64,000 bases of DNA from Dentipellis sp. KUC8613 (taxonomy: Eukaryota > Basidiomycota > Agaricomycetes > Russulales > Hericiaceae), in assembly GCA_002286715.1 (NCBI GenBank), contig NSJX01000001.1:1055835-1119834 (forward strand), in the 5' to 3' direction. This document shows positions 22,922-32,332 of this stretch, piece after piece. Made by a program: the position numbers and the translations under genes. A model generated the notes under the pieces. It did no database searches. It had not been told where the DNA came from and worked only from the letters and a program-made list of their open reading frames with translations. Each line of letters begins with the position of its first letter. Position 1 is the stretch's first letter.

Positions 22922-23282
22922 AGCGTTTGAGCTCGAGCTCGGTAGATTGGCGAAGAAGTGTCCTGCATTGCTTGTATTTCACCGCATACATATAGCGAAG
23001 AAAGGCGAATAGAAGATTTGTTGTACGAGTCCTTGATTGCGATGCAATGACTGAAGGAAGTAAAGCAGTACGACACGACACGAATAAAGATTAATTAATG
23101 TGGTGTTAATGAATGGCGATACTTACAAGATGACAAGAGGATAGGCGTTTGTAGCCGGATGCTAATGGTACATGACAAAATGAAAGACTTCGAAAATAAA
23201 CAGCAGCCTAGACGTCCGTATAAATCACATCGCCCGCGGACCGTGGTATCAAGAGCAACCCCGTGCACCGAGCATTCCTTCC
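22922..23282. other. Convergent 3' flanks of FRS1 and the Bsd2-like gene
   Basis: This is AT-richer than its surroundings. It carries the 3' untranslated regions of the two converging genes. No gene or repeat is seen. Confidence 0.55.
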
Positions 23283-24862
23283 TCACAATATTCCAGCATT
23301 CCGCATGTTTTCCAGTAGGAGATCGTCCTCGGCAAATGCTTGCCGGATCTGTGCCTGACGTTCAGGATCGTGGGCGTACTGCGCGAGCAACTCTTCCCGC
23401 TCCCGCAGCTCGTCGGGATGGCGAAGAGAACCTTCCTCGGCGGCCACTTCGCGTTGGTCAGCTGCGACGTCCTCATGCCAGTCCGGTCCTTGAGACTGAT
23501 GTCCAAAGCCCAAGCCTGCACGCAGCATCCCACCCATGTGTTGAGGCAGGACGAACGCATCTTGAAGGCTTGAGAGGATGGCACGACGCTGGGTGACGGG
23601 GTTGACATCAGGAGGGCTGTTCTCTCGTTGCGATGCGAGGATATTGCGCTCCCAGCGCTTGACACGCCAGAAGCCCAATAGAGACGTGAGAAGGATGAAC
23701 CAGCCTGTGAACCGACTGTCAGCCAAAAGCGTCCGGCAATCTGATTCGCTGCGAGACGCACCAATGGTCATGAGGAAGAACGATAGCCAATCGGTAGTGG
23801 CGTCGTTGACGAAATTGACGTTGTCTATGGGTTCGCTTGCCATGCCTGTAGGCATACCATGATCCATGGTGATGTTGAGCCCTTTGTAGTACTCCTCTGC
23901 TTGGGCAGCAGTTGCAAACGTCGGTGTCGCCTCCGCAGGATCGCCAGTAGGCTGGCCCATACCCATTCGCCAACCCCAACCATCGGCATCGGTTTGACCC
24001 TCTGGCCGACTTCGAAGAGCAAAGCCGTACTGGATGAGGGTGACACCGAGACCAGCGCGGGAACCAAAGCGAGCCGCATGGGTGGTGTGGAGGAGATAGG
24101 TGAGGAGGAAACCCACAAACTGGAAGGAGACGGAAACGAGAAGATTCCAGAGGAACGAAAAGAGTGAACCGGTAGGCAGGGCATCGATGATCATCTCGCC
24201 ATATGTATCGCTGGCTGATGGTGCATGAATAGTGGTCTCCCAGTACGGCGGGACGGCATCGGCCTGAGCAGACGCGTAAGATGGAGGAACGTCTTTCTGC
24301 GCCTCCTCGGGAACAAGATAGATTTCGTCGCCTGATGGATATCAGTAAGCAGTGCAACGGAATGGACAAGGAAGTGTGTACCTTGGCGTATCTGAAGCGG
24401 CCGGGATGGTTTGGCCGTGACGTTGGCGAATACACCATCGTTTCCAGTCCCACCTCCCACGATGCCTGCGGGGCGTTCATAGTCGAGCCCCCAACGTTCG
24501 ACGTACGAATGAGGCAGCACGGCCGCAGCTGTCCGTCTGAACCAGCTTCTCCGCGGGCCGTGGGCATCGTGTGGGATCTCGTCTACAGAGGGAAGAAGGC
24601 CGTTGGAGTTACCGAAATCGTTTGGCAGAGCAGAAGATGAGGGACGCGGAGGAGAGCCTGGTGGAGGGAAGTTGGCGTAGTCGACGTTTTCAAAGTCGTA
24701 CGTGCCAGGGGCGGGTGGTGATCGCGGGGCGGAGGTCAGGGGGCGAGACTCTGCGATGGCGACGTCCTCGTCTTCGTCGTCATCGTCGAAGGCGGCGTCC
24801 ATCTCTGTGGTGGAGAGGGGGTCTGTATGTGGATTAGGGAGGGGGGCATAGCGAGCAGACAT
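23283..24862 (-). CDS. Bsd2/Ndfip-type membrane adaptor of HECT E3 ligases (490 aa)
   Basis: Exons are 24862-24382, 24331-23762 and 23704-23283. The protein starts MSARYAPLPNPHTDP, with an acidic disordered N-terminus. Two PY motifs follow, PPSY and PPYW (about residues 175-190), which recruit WW domains of Rsp5/Nedd4 ligases. A membrane region comes next: LFSFLWNLLVSVSFQFVGFLLTYLLHTTHAARFG, then GLGVTLIQYGFAL, and WLSFFLMTIGWFILLTSLLGFWRV. This is the NEDD4_Bsd2 family pattern, with three predicted membrane helices. Bsd2 in yeast directs metal transporters and misfolded membrane proteins at Golgi/endosomes for ubiquitination. The C-terminal cytosolic tail is Glu/Gln-rich and probably helical (EDVAADQREVAAEEGSLRH). 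Function in metal homeostasis is inferred from yeast. Confidence 0.83.
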
Positions 24863-25372
24863 GAGAGATGACCGTAAGTGAGAAGCGCTCGTCACACGCC
24901 GCCCTGCGATAGGCCCGCGGTCACACCATTACGTGACACTCGCCCAATCAGAGCGCAAGGACGGTCGTCATTCGTTCCTTTTCTGGTTCCTTCTTGCTCA
25001 CACTGACTTTCTCGCACTAACGCTTTCTCTTGTACAGAACAAAACATCGATGTTGAAAAGTAGTCGATAAATAACTGGCAGACCCAGCCTCAATATGCCC
25101 AAGAAAAAAAGAAAATGCTCTCGACTGCGAACCCTTCGTGTATAAGGTAATGATCACCAGATGCTTCCCGCATCAGCATCGCAGAGCTCCCAACTCGAAC
25201 TCTCCCAGTAGACGCTGATGCCGCGGCGCTCATCGTCGCAACATGGTCATAGCCAGTGCCATCAGATCGGTCACGGTCCGCCTCTAAAAGTACGTCGCCC
25301 GGATAGCTGTCTGCGAGAAACGAACTGTCAGTCAGTAGCACAGAGGCACACAACGAAGAAAAACTTACGGTG
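24863..25372. other. Intergenic, 510 bp
   Basis: This is the upstream region of the Bsd2-like gene plus the 3' flank of the small basic unknown gene. A minus-strand frame continuing at 25090-25360 could be a further 3' exon of that gene if its apparent stop were bypassed by splicing. I found no compelling junction. Confidence 0.4.
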
Positions 25373-25942
25373 TTACAGGCTGAGCATGTCTGGTCGACCT
25401 GCTTCTTTGACAAGTTGGTTGACGCGATGGCAGCTTTCCATGCGCGCCTCCATGAGCTGGCCGAAGAGCTCGAGCAGGCGTGTGCCTGTCTCGGTGGCGT
25501 TTGCGGCGGCGTGTCGCTTGTAGCGGCGGCGCTTAAGCATGCTCTGGTTTGGGATGCCTTCGAGCTTGAGCTTGAAGCTCTTCTTGCGCTGCAACCAGCG
25601 CGAATGTGGATTGCTCCTGCCCATCGGCAAAGGGGAGGTAGGCTCGGCCTTGACCGACTGGTCGTCCGAGTCGGTCGAAGACGGGGTGGGTGCCATCGGG
25701 ATGTCGGTGACAGGGGTGCGGCCCTGCGAAGCGAGGGCGAGCTCGAGGGCTGCACGGGTGCGGTGGACCCAAAGAGACTCCTGCTGATAGAATTGGACTA
25801 GGGAGTTGAGGAGGACGACGGACTGGGGGTCTCGTGGGGGCTCAGACGGGGAGATGGGAGGTGTCGGGAGGGATGCGTCGGGAAACATTGTGTCTGAAGG
25901 GAGGGGAGAGAGGATGGGCTTTACGTCGTAGTGGAAGGACAT
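25373..25942 (-). CDS. Conserved-looking hypothetical basic protein (189 aa)
   Basis: This is a single-exon frame from the ATG at 25942 (MSFHYDVKPILSPLPSD) to TAA at 25373. The first third is Pro/Ser-rich. The middle has a helical block (VVLLNSLVQFYQQESLWVHR, TRAALELALASQG) and an SP/TP-rich acidic linker. The last third is strongly basic and helical: RWLQRKKSFKLKLEGIPNQ, MLKRRRYKRHAAANATETG, then RLLELFGQLMEARMESC. The basic run KRRRYKRH is a candidate nuclear localisation signal. I do not recognise a named family. The ordered helices and regular codon use suggest a real, conserved nuclear or regulatory protein. It starts 296 bp from EMC10, head-to-head. Confidence 0.6.
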   Translation of the reverse strand: MSFHYDVKPILSPLPSDTMFPDASLPTPPISPSEPPRDPQSVVLLNSLVQFYQQESLWVHRTRAALELALASQGRTPVTDIPMAPTPSSTDSDDQSVKAEPTSPLPMGRSNPHSRWLQRKKSFKLKLEGIPNQSMLKRRRYKRHAAANATETGTRLLELFGQLMEARMESCHRVNQLVKEAGRPDMLSL

Positions 25943-26238
25943 TGTTTGGGGGGAGTGGCAGCGGGGGAAAAGTGGGCGCGAAGGAGCAGCATGGAACTTA
26001 TTTATGAAGGAGGGACGAGTCTCGACCAGCAGCGAGCGTTTGTAGGAATCAATAGAGAGAGCCAATCCCAGCCAATGGCCGCTTCGCTCGAGACCGCGCT
26101 CATTGGTCTAGCCTCGGACGCTACCACTGGCTCCCTCTCTCCTGTCCAATCACAGCACTCAGCCAATCCCACATCCCCTCGGCTTCTCGGCTTCCTCCTC
26201 CTCTTCCCAGCCAATCCACGTCCTCCTCCCTCCGTCCC

Positions 26239-27141
26239 ATGTTCCCATTCTTCCTCCTCCTCGTCCCGGCCGTCTGCGCCGTCGACTTCCGTCTCCTCCA
26301 CCGCATCCACCACCCGTCCCTCCCCTCCGATCTCTTCCTCGAACGCGGCTCCCTCCGTCTCGACGACGCCTCGACCCACGCCTCCTTCAGCCCTGCTCCC
26401 GATTCGGACACCGACCTGCGCTCCTTCGTCCAGACAGCACTCCAACTCGATGATGCCCTCTACCAGCTCGCTCTCGTCTCCGCTGCGGACGCCGTAGATG
26501 CCCCTTCTCACGTCTCGTCTGTCAAGGCCGTGCGTCCAGTTTGTTCTCGCCCGCGCCTCGTTGGCCCCCTGACACGGCCTTAAAATCCAGTGCCATCTCC
26601 CGTACAGCACCTCAGAGTCTATCGTGCTCCATCTCGCGCCCAAAACCGGTCACCCCTATGCGCTCGATTATTTTATCGCCCCCGTGCCGCACGACGCGGC
26701 CTGCCCGAGGCCGGCGTCAAGCGGGGCCAGCCCGGTCCCGGTCCCCTCCCGAAACACCTCGGTCATCCTTTCGTTCCCAGCTCATCCGCCGCTGTACGTA
26801 CCTCTTTCATTCTCGAATTGTCGATGCCTTGGATAGGCATCTTCCTTATGAATCGCATTATATCATTGCGTTCTTCCGAACCGGATCCTGGCCATACGCG
26901 CGACTCGTGGCTTAACCCTATCTTAGACCCGCGCTGCGTGCTCCACCGCAGCTCACGCCTCAAGGCGAGCCCGTCAAGCCTGTACAAGAAAAGTCCTTCA
27001 TTCAGAAGTACTGGATGTACATCTTACTGATATTTGGGGTCATGAGTAAGCTCTTGACGTCGCTTCCACCATCCTATTGGCTGCTGACCCTTCTCAGTGT
27101 TGGTACCCGGACCAGACGAACCGAGCGGTGGACGTCAGTAG
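26239..27141 (+). CDS. EMC10: ER membrane protein complex subunit 10 (about 218 aa)
   Basis: EMC10 is a lumenal/membrane subunit of the EMC insertase, which inserts tail-anchored and multipass proteins into the ER. Exons are 26239-26529, 26591-26793, 26927-27045 and 27098-27141. A signal peptide (MFPFFLLLVPAVCAVDF) precedes the family opening LLHRIHHP..FLERGSLRL. Next come CHLPYSTSESIVLHLAPKTG, YALDYFIAPVPHDAACP and a proline-rich stretch leading to QLTPQGEPVKPV. The membrane anchor SFIQKYWMYILLIFGVM is close to the C-terminus. The stop at 27139-27141 lies inside a GTCAGT that could be a donor, so a short alternative tail is possible. Family recognition rests on the YALDYF..PHD block and the anchor position. 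Confidence 0.75.
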
Positions 27142-27486
27142 CACTCCTGCTTCTCATGACGTGTATACTCGGCAGAACTTCGAATTCACACTGCGTATAC
27201 CCTTGTACACCTGACGTTGTGCTACCGACGTCGACCGTATGATCGAATTTCAGGCACGTGTGTACTTCAGATCCCCCAGGCCCTCCGCATCTAAAGCGCG
27301 ATATGTTTGAGCATGTTCTGTTGCTTACCGGGGGCCAACGCTGATTGGTCCGAGTCCGTCCTTCTATGGCAGGACGATGCTATCTCAATATCTGATCGTC
27401 TGCTCGATGGGCTTTATCGGGCACGAGGACACATGGCCAGCGCGGGATCGCCTGCTAACGAATCTTGTCGAATCTTCCCGCAAACC
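27142..27486. other. Short intergenic region before the GNAT gene
   Basis: These 345 bp hold the 3' flank of EMC10 and the promoter of the acetyltransferase. An in-frame upstream extension from 27307 exists, but it reads as non-family sequence. Confidence 0.5.
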
Positions 27487-28152
27487 ATGACGTTGACCAT
27501 TCGCCCCGCTACCGCCGCCGACTCGCCTGCCCTCTCTCGTATCTGCCTCGTTACCGGTGACGCAGGTGCAAGTGCCGAGCCGCTGCACAAGCATGGCGAA
27601 CTCCTCGGACTAGTATGGGCGTTACCCTACGTGCACATCCCCGACGTCACTTGGGGTTTCGTTGTCGCCGACGACAGCGCGCCCGACGACCACAGCACCG
27701 CGGCCGTGAAGGGCTACATCCTGGGCGCATCGGACACGCAAGCATTCGAGGCAAAGGCCGAAGAATCATGGTGGCCACCCCTGCGTGCGAAGTATCCGCT
27801 CGATGCTTCAGCTGCGCAAAGTGAGGTGGGAAAGAGGACCGATGCGGATACCAATTACGTGAAGATCCTGCACTCGGCGCCCGCGCCCGCCTCAGAGGCC
27901 TGCCTCGCATGGGGTCCCGCGCACATGCACATCGATCTGCTGCCCGAGCTGCAGCGGCAGGGATGGGGCCGCAAGCTGGTGGATGCCGCGGTCAAGGAGC
28001 TGACAGTCCGAGGCGTCGACAGCTTGTGGCTGGGGATGGACCCGCGGAACGAGTCGGCAAGGCAATTCTACGCCAGGTTGGGGTTCGAGCCTATCGATGG
28101 CGCGCCGGCGTCGTACATGGGCCTGCGATTCAAGAATTGGAAGGGTGCATGA
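27487..28152 (+). CDS. GNAT-family N-acetyltransferase (221 aa)
   Basis: This is a single-exon GCN5-related acetyltransferase. The chosen ATG (27487) begins directly at the first beta strand (MTLTIRPATAADSPALSRIC). The acetyl-CoA pyrophosphate-binding motif is LLPELQRQGWGRKLVDAAV (Q/R-x-x-G-x-G), preceded by the strand AHMHIDL. It is followed by SLWLGMDPRNESARQFYARLGFEP, the usual final GNAT block. The middle (about residues 75-130) is a longer insertion than in minimal GNATs, with ESWWPPLRAKYP. Substrate is unknown; fungal members like this are often annotated as acetyl-CoA N-acyltransferases acting on small molecules or drugs. It sits just before the tandem dehydrogenase pair in the same orientation. 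Confidence 0.83.
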   Translation: MTLTIRPATAADSPALSRICLVTGDAGASAEPLHKHGELLGLVWALPYVHIPDVTWGFVVADDSAPDDHSTAAVKGYILGASDTQAFEAKAEESWWPPLRAKYPLDASAAQSEVGKRTDADTNYVKILHSAPAPASEACLAWGPAHMHIDLLPELQRQGWGRKLVDAAVKELTVRGVDSLWLGMDPRNESARQFYARLGFEPIDGAPASYMGLRFKNWKGA

Positions 28153-28604
28153 CGCGCATGCGATCCTCGCGTCGGCGTTTAGCGGTCGTGCATAAGAGCT
28201 TGTACGTACTTCTCCCACCTATATATCGCCAAGCTATCGAGTCATGGTGTCGTCGACAGAGGAGTTAGGCTATAGGTCTTAGGAGGCGGACGAACAGGAA
28301 CCTGATGATATATGCATCGGCTTTGGAGGAGGAGGAGCGCTGTCTCACTGGTCAGGATCTTGATCGATGCCCATATACCAATTAATAAGCAACTTTAAGT
28401 GCATTATCTCGTACCCATTGCCGCTTGAAACCCGTCTCTCTAGGGCATACGTGTCTAGCCGGCGCGAAACGCAGCGCCTGCACTGGGCATGGCTCGACAC
28501 TTCCCCCTGCCTCATCGTGCTGACCATAGACAGGGGCTGAATCAGCTAGTATACATGTCCAAGCCAACATCTGCCGCGTCTAACGACGGCGGGATGGGGC
28601 GGTA

Positions 28605-28614
28605 TATATATAAA
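28605..28614 (+). promoter_or_regulatory. TATA box of SDR copy 1
   Basis: TATATATAAA followed by GTCC lies about 75-80 bp before the ATG at 28686. The same TATAAAGTCC, at the same distance, precedes SDR copy 2. Confidence 0.65.
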
Positions 28615-28685
28615 GTCCCAGCTCCCGTCGTCCCTGAGGCCATAAATCCACGCAGACAACCCACTCATATCGTCCGAAAACAGCC

Positions 28686-29788
28686 ATGCCTTCCTACGTA
28701 GTGACAGGAGCCAACCGCGGCATTGGTTTTGCGTTTGTCCGCCAACTTGTGAGTTTCCACTAGTCCTCAAGGAAGATATCTTCTTCTCATAACGTCACTT
28801 TGCATACCAGAGCGCGAAGCCTGAAAACGTCGTCATTGCCCTCGTCCGCAATTTGAATACCACTGAGGCTCTGAAGAACCTCAATCGCTCTAATGTGCAC
28901 ATCTTGAAGGCCGACATCTCAGACTTCTCGTCAATCAAGGTATATACCTCATTTCGTAACGACAGTGTTGACGGGTTTCTGACGAACCTATCAGACCGCT
29001 GCAGCTGAGACCGCAAAGATCACGGGCGGATCTCTGGACGTGCTCATCAACAACGCTGCGTATCTGGCTCTGGACAGGATGGGGCTGACCCTCGATGGCT
29101 AGTATGTCTCCGTCCCTTCATATCTGCTGCGCCCCCATCTGAGCGTGCTCGCAAGCCCCGAGGGCCAGGAGAAGCTGCTCGAAGAGGACCTCTTAACCTT
29201 CGTAAGTTCCTTTCTGCGATTCAGTTCACGGTCATTTACCGAGCCGACGCGTGCGCAGTACCGTGTCAACGTCGTCGGAGTCGTCCATACGATCAACCTG
29301 TTCCTCCCCCTCATCAAAAAGGGCTCGCTGAAGAAAGTCATCGTCATCAGCAGCGGGGCTGGCGACCTCGACTTCACCGTTGCCGGCGGCTTCGCGGTCA
29401 ACGCGCCCTACTCGATCTCCAAGGCCGCCGTGAACATGGTCGTCGCCAAGTACGCGGGCGAGTACAAGGAGCAGGGCGTCGCGTTCCTGGCGCTAAGCCC
29501 CGGCATGGTGGACACCACCCCGCCTGGCGCTGGTACGTTTCCGCAGCCTGCTATCCTGTGCTGGTGCTGGAATGGAGATGCTGAGATTGTCTTTGTACAG
29601 CCCCCATCACGACCCTTGACTGGATGCAAAAGGAGGTTGAGAAGTTCAAGAAGGTCGTGCCCAATCTGCCGCCACCGCTTACGCCCGACGAGTCTGTCTT
29701 GAAGATGTTCAAGGTTATCGACGCGCTCTCGGTCGACAACAACAGCGGAGCATTTATTTCGCAGAATGGTAACAAGGACTGGTTCTAG
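28686..29788 (+). CDS. Short-chain dehydrogenase/reductase, copy 1 (268 aa)
   Basis: Exons are 28686-28748, 28811-28939, 28995-29101, 29156-29201, 29259-29532 and 29601-29788. The classical SDR fold is clear: MPSYVVTGANRGIGFAFVRQL carries the TGxxxGIG dinucleotide motif, LDVLINNAAY the NNA motif, VIVISSGAGD the catalytic Ser, and APYSISKAAVNMVVAK the YxxxK pair. The sequence ends NNSGAFISQNGNKDWF. It is closest in type to C-factor/CsgA-like and carbonyl-reductase-like fungal SDRs, NADPH-dependent by family expectation. Exon 4 uses an AAG acceptor. The substrate is unknown. It is the upstream member of a tandem pair with identical exon sizes. Confidence 0.87.
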
Positions 29789-30139
29789 TTCAAGTGTATA
29801 GATATATATCACATATGCTGGGCATTGTAATGTGGCGTAATAATTGTCGCAATGTAAAATGTCAAATCCAATGTCGAAAACGCTAGGGCGGGACTTCAAG
29901 TTCGGGGCCAACCAATGAGAAAGCGTCACATGACCGTTGGCCAATGGGAGCAGAATCCAAGAGCCAATGGGAAGCCAGAGCCAATGAGACGCGTTCGGGC
30001 TAGGTCACGTGGAAGCCGACCGCGCCAGTTCGGCAAATACCGAGGATGATATTGAGCTCTTCTTCTAGGCCCAGCGGTTGAGAACGAGACAACTGCGTCG
30101 AACATTGGAAGAGGGCATGGGCGACGGGCCGAGCCTCAC
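29789..30139. other. Spacer between duplicated units
   Basis: This AT-rich 3' flank is followed by several copies of the motif AGCCAATG/GGCCAATG (for example around 29910, 29938, 29960 and 29980). They are CCAAT elements on the plus strand, in a cluster upstream of copy 2. No gene is seen. Confidence 0.5.
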
Positions 30140-30500
30140 GTCGGCGTTTAGCAGTCGTGCATAAGGACTTGTACGTACTTCTCCCACCCATATATATCGC
30201 CAAGCTGTCAATTCATCATGTCGTCGCCAGAAGAGTTCGGCTTTAAGGTCCTAGGAGGCAGGTGAACATGGAGATGACGGTATATTTTGGAAGAGTTCTC
30301 TCTCACTGGACAGTCTGATCAAGCCTAATAAACAATTTCATGTGTATACCTTGCATCCATGGCCATTCCGACGGCGCGGAAACCGTTTGCGCTAGGCATA
30401 ATTCGACACCTCCCATAACGCCGACCAGGCTGGATCAACTCACGTCCTTTTTTAGGCGATTGCTCGCCGCTCAGATGATCCACAGCCCAGGGCGGGGCTG

Positions 30501-30506
30501 TATAAA
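30501..30506 (+). promoter_or_regulatory. TATA box of SDR copy 2
   Basis: TATAAA followed by GTCC lies 80 bp before the ATG at 30586, matching the spacing in copy 1. Confidence 0.65.
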
Positions 30507-30585
30507 GTCCGCATGAGCTTGACCTCAATCAGCACATCTACGCAACCCACATCTCTGACATCTACCCAGAACCAGATAACTTCCT

Positions 30586-31671
30586 ATGCCTTCTTACGCC
30601 ATTACTGGTGCCAACCGCGGCATTGGCTTCGCATTTGTTCGCCAACTGGTGAGCTTTGTGTATGTGGTTGTCCGAATTCTCCTATAACCTGTTTTTATAA
30701 ATACCAGAGTGCGAAACCCGAGAACGTCGTCTTCGCACTAGTTCGCAACTTGAATACCACTGAGGACCTCAAGAACCTCAAACGCTCTAATGTGCATATC
30801 CTGAAGACCGACATCTCCGACGTCCCAGGACTCAAGGTACGGCGGCTTCAACTTTCAGCAATGATCCTCGCGGATGTCTGACGCGCACATCAGGCCGCAG
30901 CAGCAGAAGTTGCGAAGGTCACGGGCGGATCTTTGGACATGCTCATCAATAACGCTGCGTATCTGTCCATGGAAAGGATGGGCCTCCGCCTCGATGAATA
31001 GTACGCCTGTTTTCCTCTCTATCGCGTCCCTAACTAAGCATCCTTGCAAGCCCGGAGGGCCAGGAGCAGCTGCTCGAAGAGGACCTCCTGACCTTCGTCA
31101 GTTCGTTTTTCCATGCCTGATGGCGATCGTACACTAATCCGACGCACGCGCAGTACCGTGTCAACGTCATCGGAGTCGTCCACACGATCAATATCTTCCT
31201 CCCGCTTATCAAGAAGGGCTCGCTGAAGAAGGTCATCGTCATCAGCAGTGGCGCCGGCGACCTCGATTTCACACTCACTACCACCTACGATGTCAATGCG
31301 CCCTATTCGATTTCTAAAGCCGCCGTGAACATGGCCGTGGCAAAATATGCGGGCGAGTATAAGGAGGAGGGCATTGCCTTCCTGGCTCTGAGCCCCGGCA
31401 TGGTGAACACCACCCCGCCTAATGCTCGTACGTCTCCTCCATCTCGCACCTGCGGAAAGAACGCTGAAAATTCTTCCTACCAGCCCCTATGGAGGACCTC
31501 GAGTGGGTGCGCAAGGAGACGGCAAAGTTCAAGAAGCAATTCCCCGATTTTCCGGGGGCGCTCACCCCCGACGAGTCCGTCTCGAAGATGCTCAAAGTCA
31601 TTGACGAGCTTTCGGTGGACAATAACAGCGGAGCATTCCTTTCGCACAATGGCAACAAGAAGTGGCTTTAG
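30586..31671 (+). CDS. Short-chain dehydrogenase/reductase, copy 2 (268 aa)
   Basis: Exons are 30586-30648, 30708-30836, 30894-31000, 31051-31096, 31154-31427 and 31484-31671. The lengths are the same as in copy 1, so intron positions and phases are all conserved. Motifs are again TGANRGIG, LDMLINNAAY, VIVISSGAGD and APYSISKAAVNMAVAK. Differences concentrate in the segment after YxxxK (for example PPMEDLEWVRKETAKFKKQF against PITTLDWMQKEVEKFKKVV) and around residues 170-180 (TLTTTYDVN against TVAGGFAVN). This is the substrate-loop area, so the copies may differ in specificity. Catalytic residues are intact in both. Confidence 0.87.
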
Positions 31672-32332
31672 TTTGATTTACGGGTTTGTAGGGCCTTTGC
31701 AAGCCTTTGTAGTGTCATGTCACGTGTACAGTCCTTGAAGCCGGAGCCAATGAGACGCGTCCGCGCCCAGCCGTGCGACTCGCCGCTAACCGTCGCGCCA
31801 CTTCCACACGAACGTCCGCAAAGCCAAACGAGCTCGATTACGCACCCTCTTCTATATCTGCGCCGCTATCGATGTTGTTATACTAATGCACCGTTTATGT
31901 GGATAGTTGTTGTGGCTATCAGACGGGAAGTCACTTTCCATCAGTTCAGACCTGACGGTGGGTGACGCTCTCGCTAGCAAACATCCTTCGGAATCATTGC
32001 AATCTTAGCTGGCTGGCGGACCGTCTGTATCCTCCTTTGTTCTTTCTGACATCCGTGATACCTCCTTGCTGCTTCCTTCATACTCCCGCTCGGAATACGG
32101 CAGTTTCTCGGGAGCTCGAGCAGGCAGTCTGAAATGCAACGCCTGTCGGTTTGCATATAAACCACCGCTGGCCGCCTTTCTAACCAGTCCGCATTTCTCA
32201 CTCTCACACCCATCATCCTCTGCTTCTAGACTCGCCAGTCGAGCCTACCAGTCTACTTCATCCAGCCCAGAGCGAAAGCAGGTCTTTCACCCTTCTCACC
32301 CACCTCTCGAACCTTCTTCTTCCTCGGCTCAG
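31672..32332. other. Intergenic, promoter of the Prm10-like gene
   Basis: This holds the 3' flank of SDR copy 2 and the upstream region of the ThrE/Prm10-like gene. An open frame runs from 32066 into that gene. The TATA box at 32156 and the good context of the ATG at 32333 indicate that this upstream part is leader. Confidence 0.5.
32156..32161 (+). promoter_or_regulatory. TATA box of the Prm10-like gene
   Basis: TATAAA lies 177 bp before the ATG at 32333. A transcription start about 30-40 bp downstream would leave the in-frame ATG-like starts near 32066 outside the transcript, which supports the shorter protein. Confidence 0.5.

Larger units (their letters stand above)
28170..29788 (+). repeat. 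Tandem duplication unit, copy 1 (promoter plus SDR gene)
   Basis: Similarity to copy 2 (30140-31671) begins just after the GNAT stop, at GTCGGCGTTTAGCGGTCGTG near 28171. It includes CTTGTACGTACTTCTCCCACC, a TATATATCGCCAAGCT stretch, the TATAAAGTCC core promoter, all six exons and most introns in position. The copies are diverged, with many substitutions and small indels in the non-coding parts. Confidence 0.8.
30140..31671 (+). repeat. Tandem duplication unit, copy 2 (promoter plus SDR gene)
   Basis: This is the partner of 28170-29788. It begins GTCGGCGTTTAGCAGTCGTG at about 30140 and shares CTTGTACGTACTTCTCCCACC, the TATATATCGCCAAGCT block, TATAAAGTCC and the complete six-exon gene. The similarity upstream of the ATG extends over about 450 bp, so the duplicated unit included regulatory DNA. 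Confidence 0.8.

Noticed and set aside
25090..25372. Possible 3' exon of the small basic protein
   Set aside because: Would need the stop at 25373 to be spliced out. No good donor/acceptor pair gives a continuing frame.
29900..30000. Short CCAAT-bearing repeats considered as a CRISPR-like array or microsatellite
   Set aside because: Units are irregularly spaced and only about 8-10 bp long. They fit transcription-factor sites in a eukaryotic promoter.
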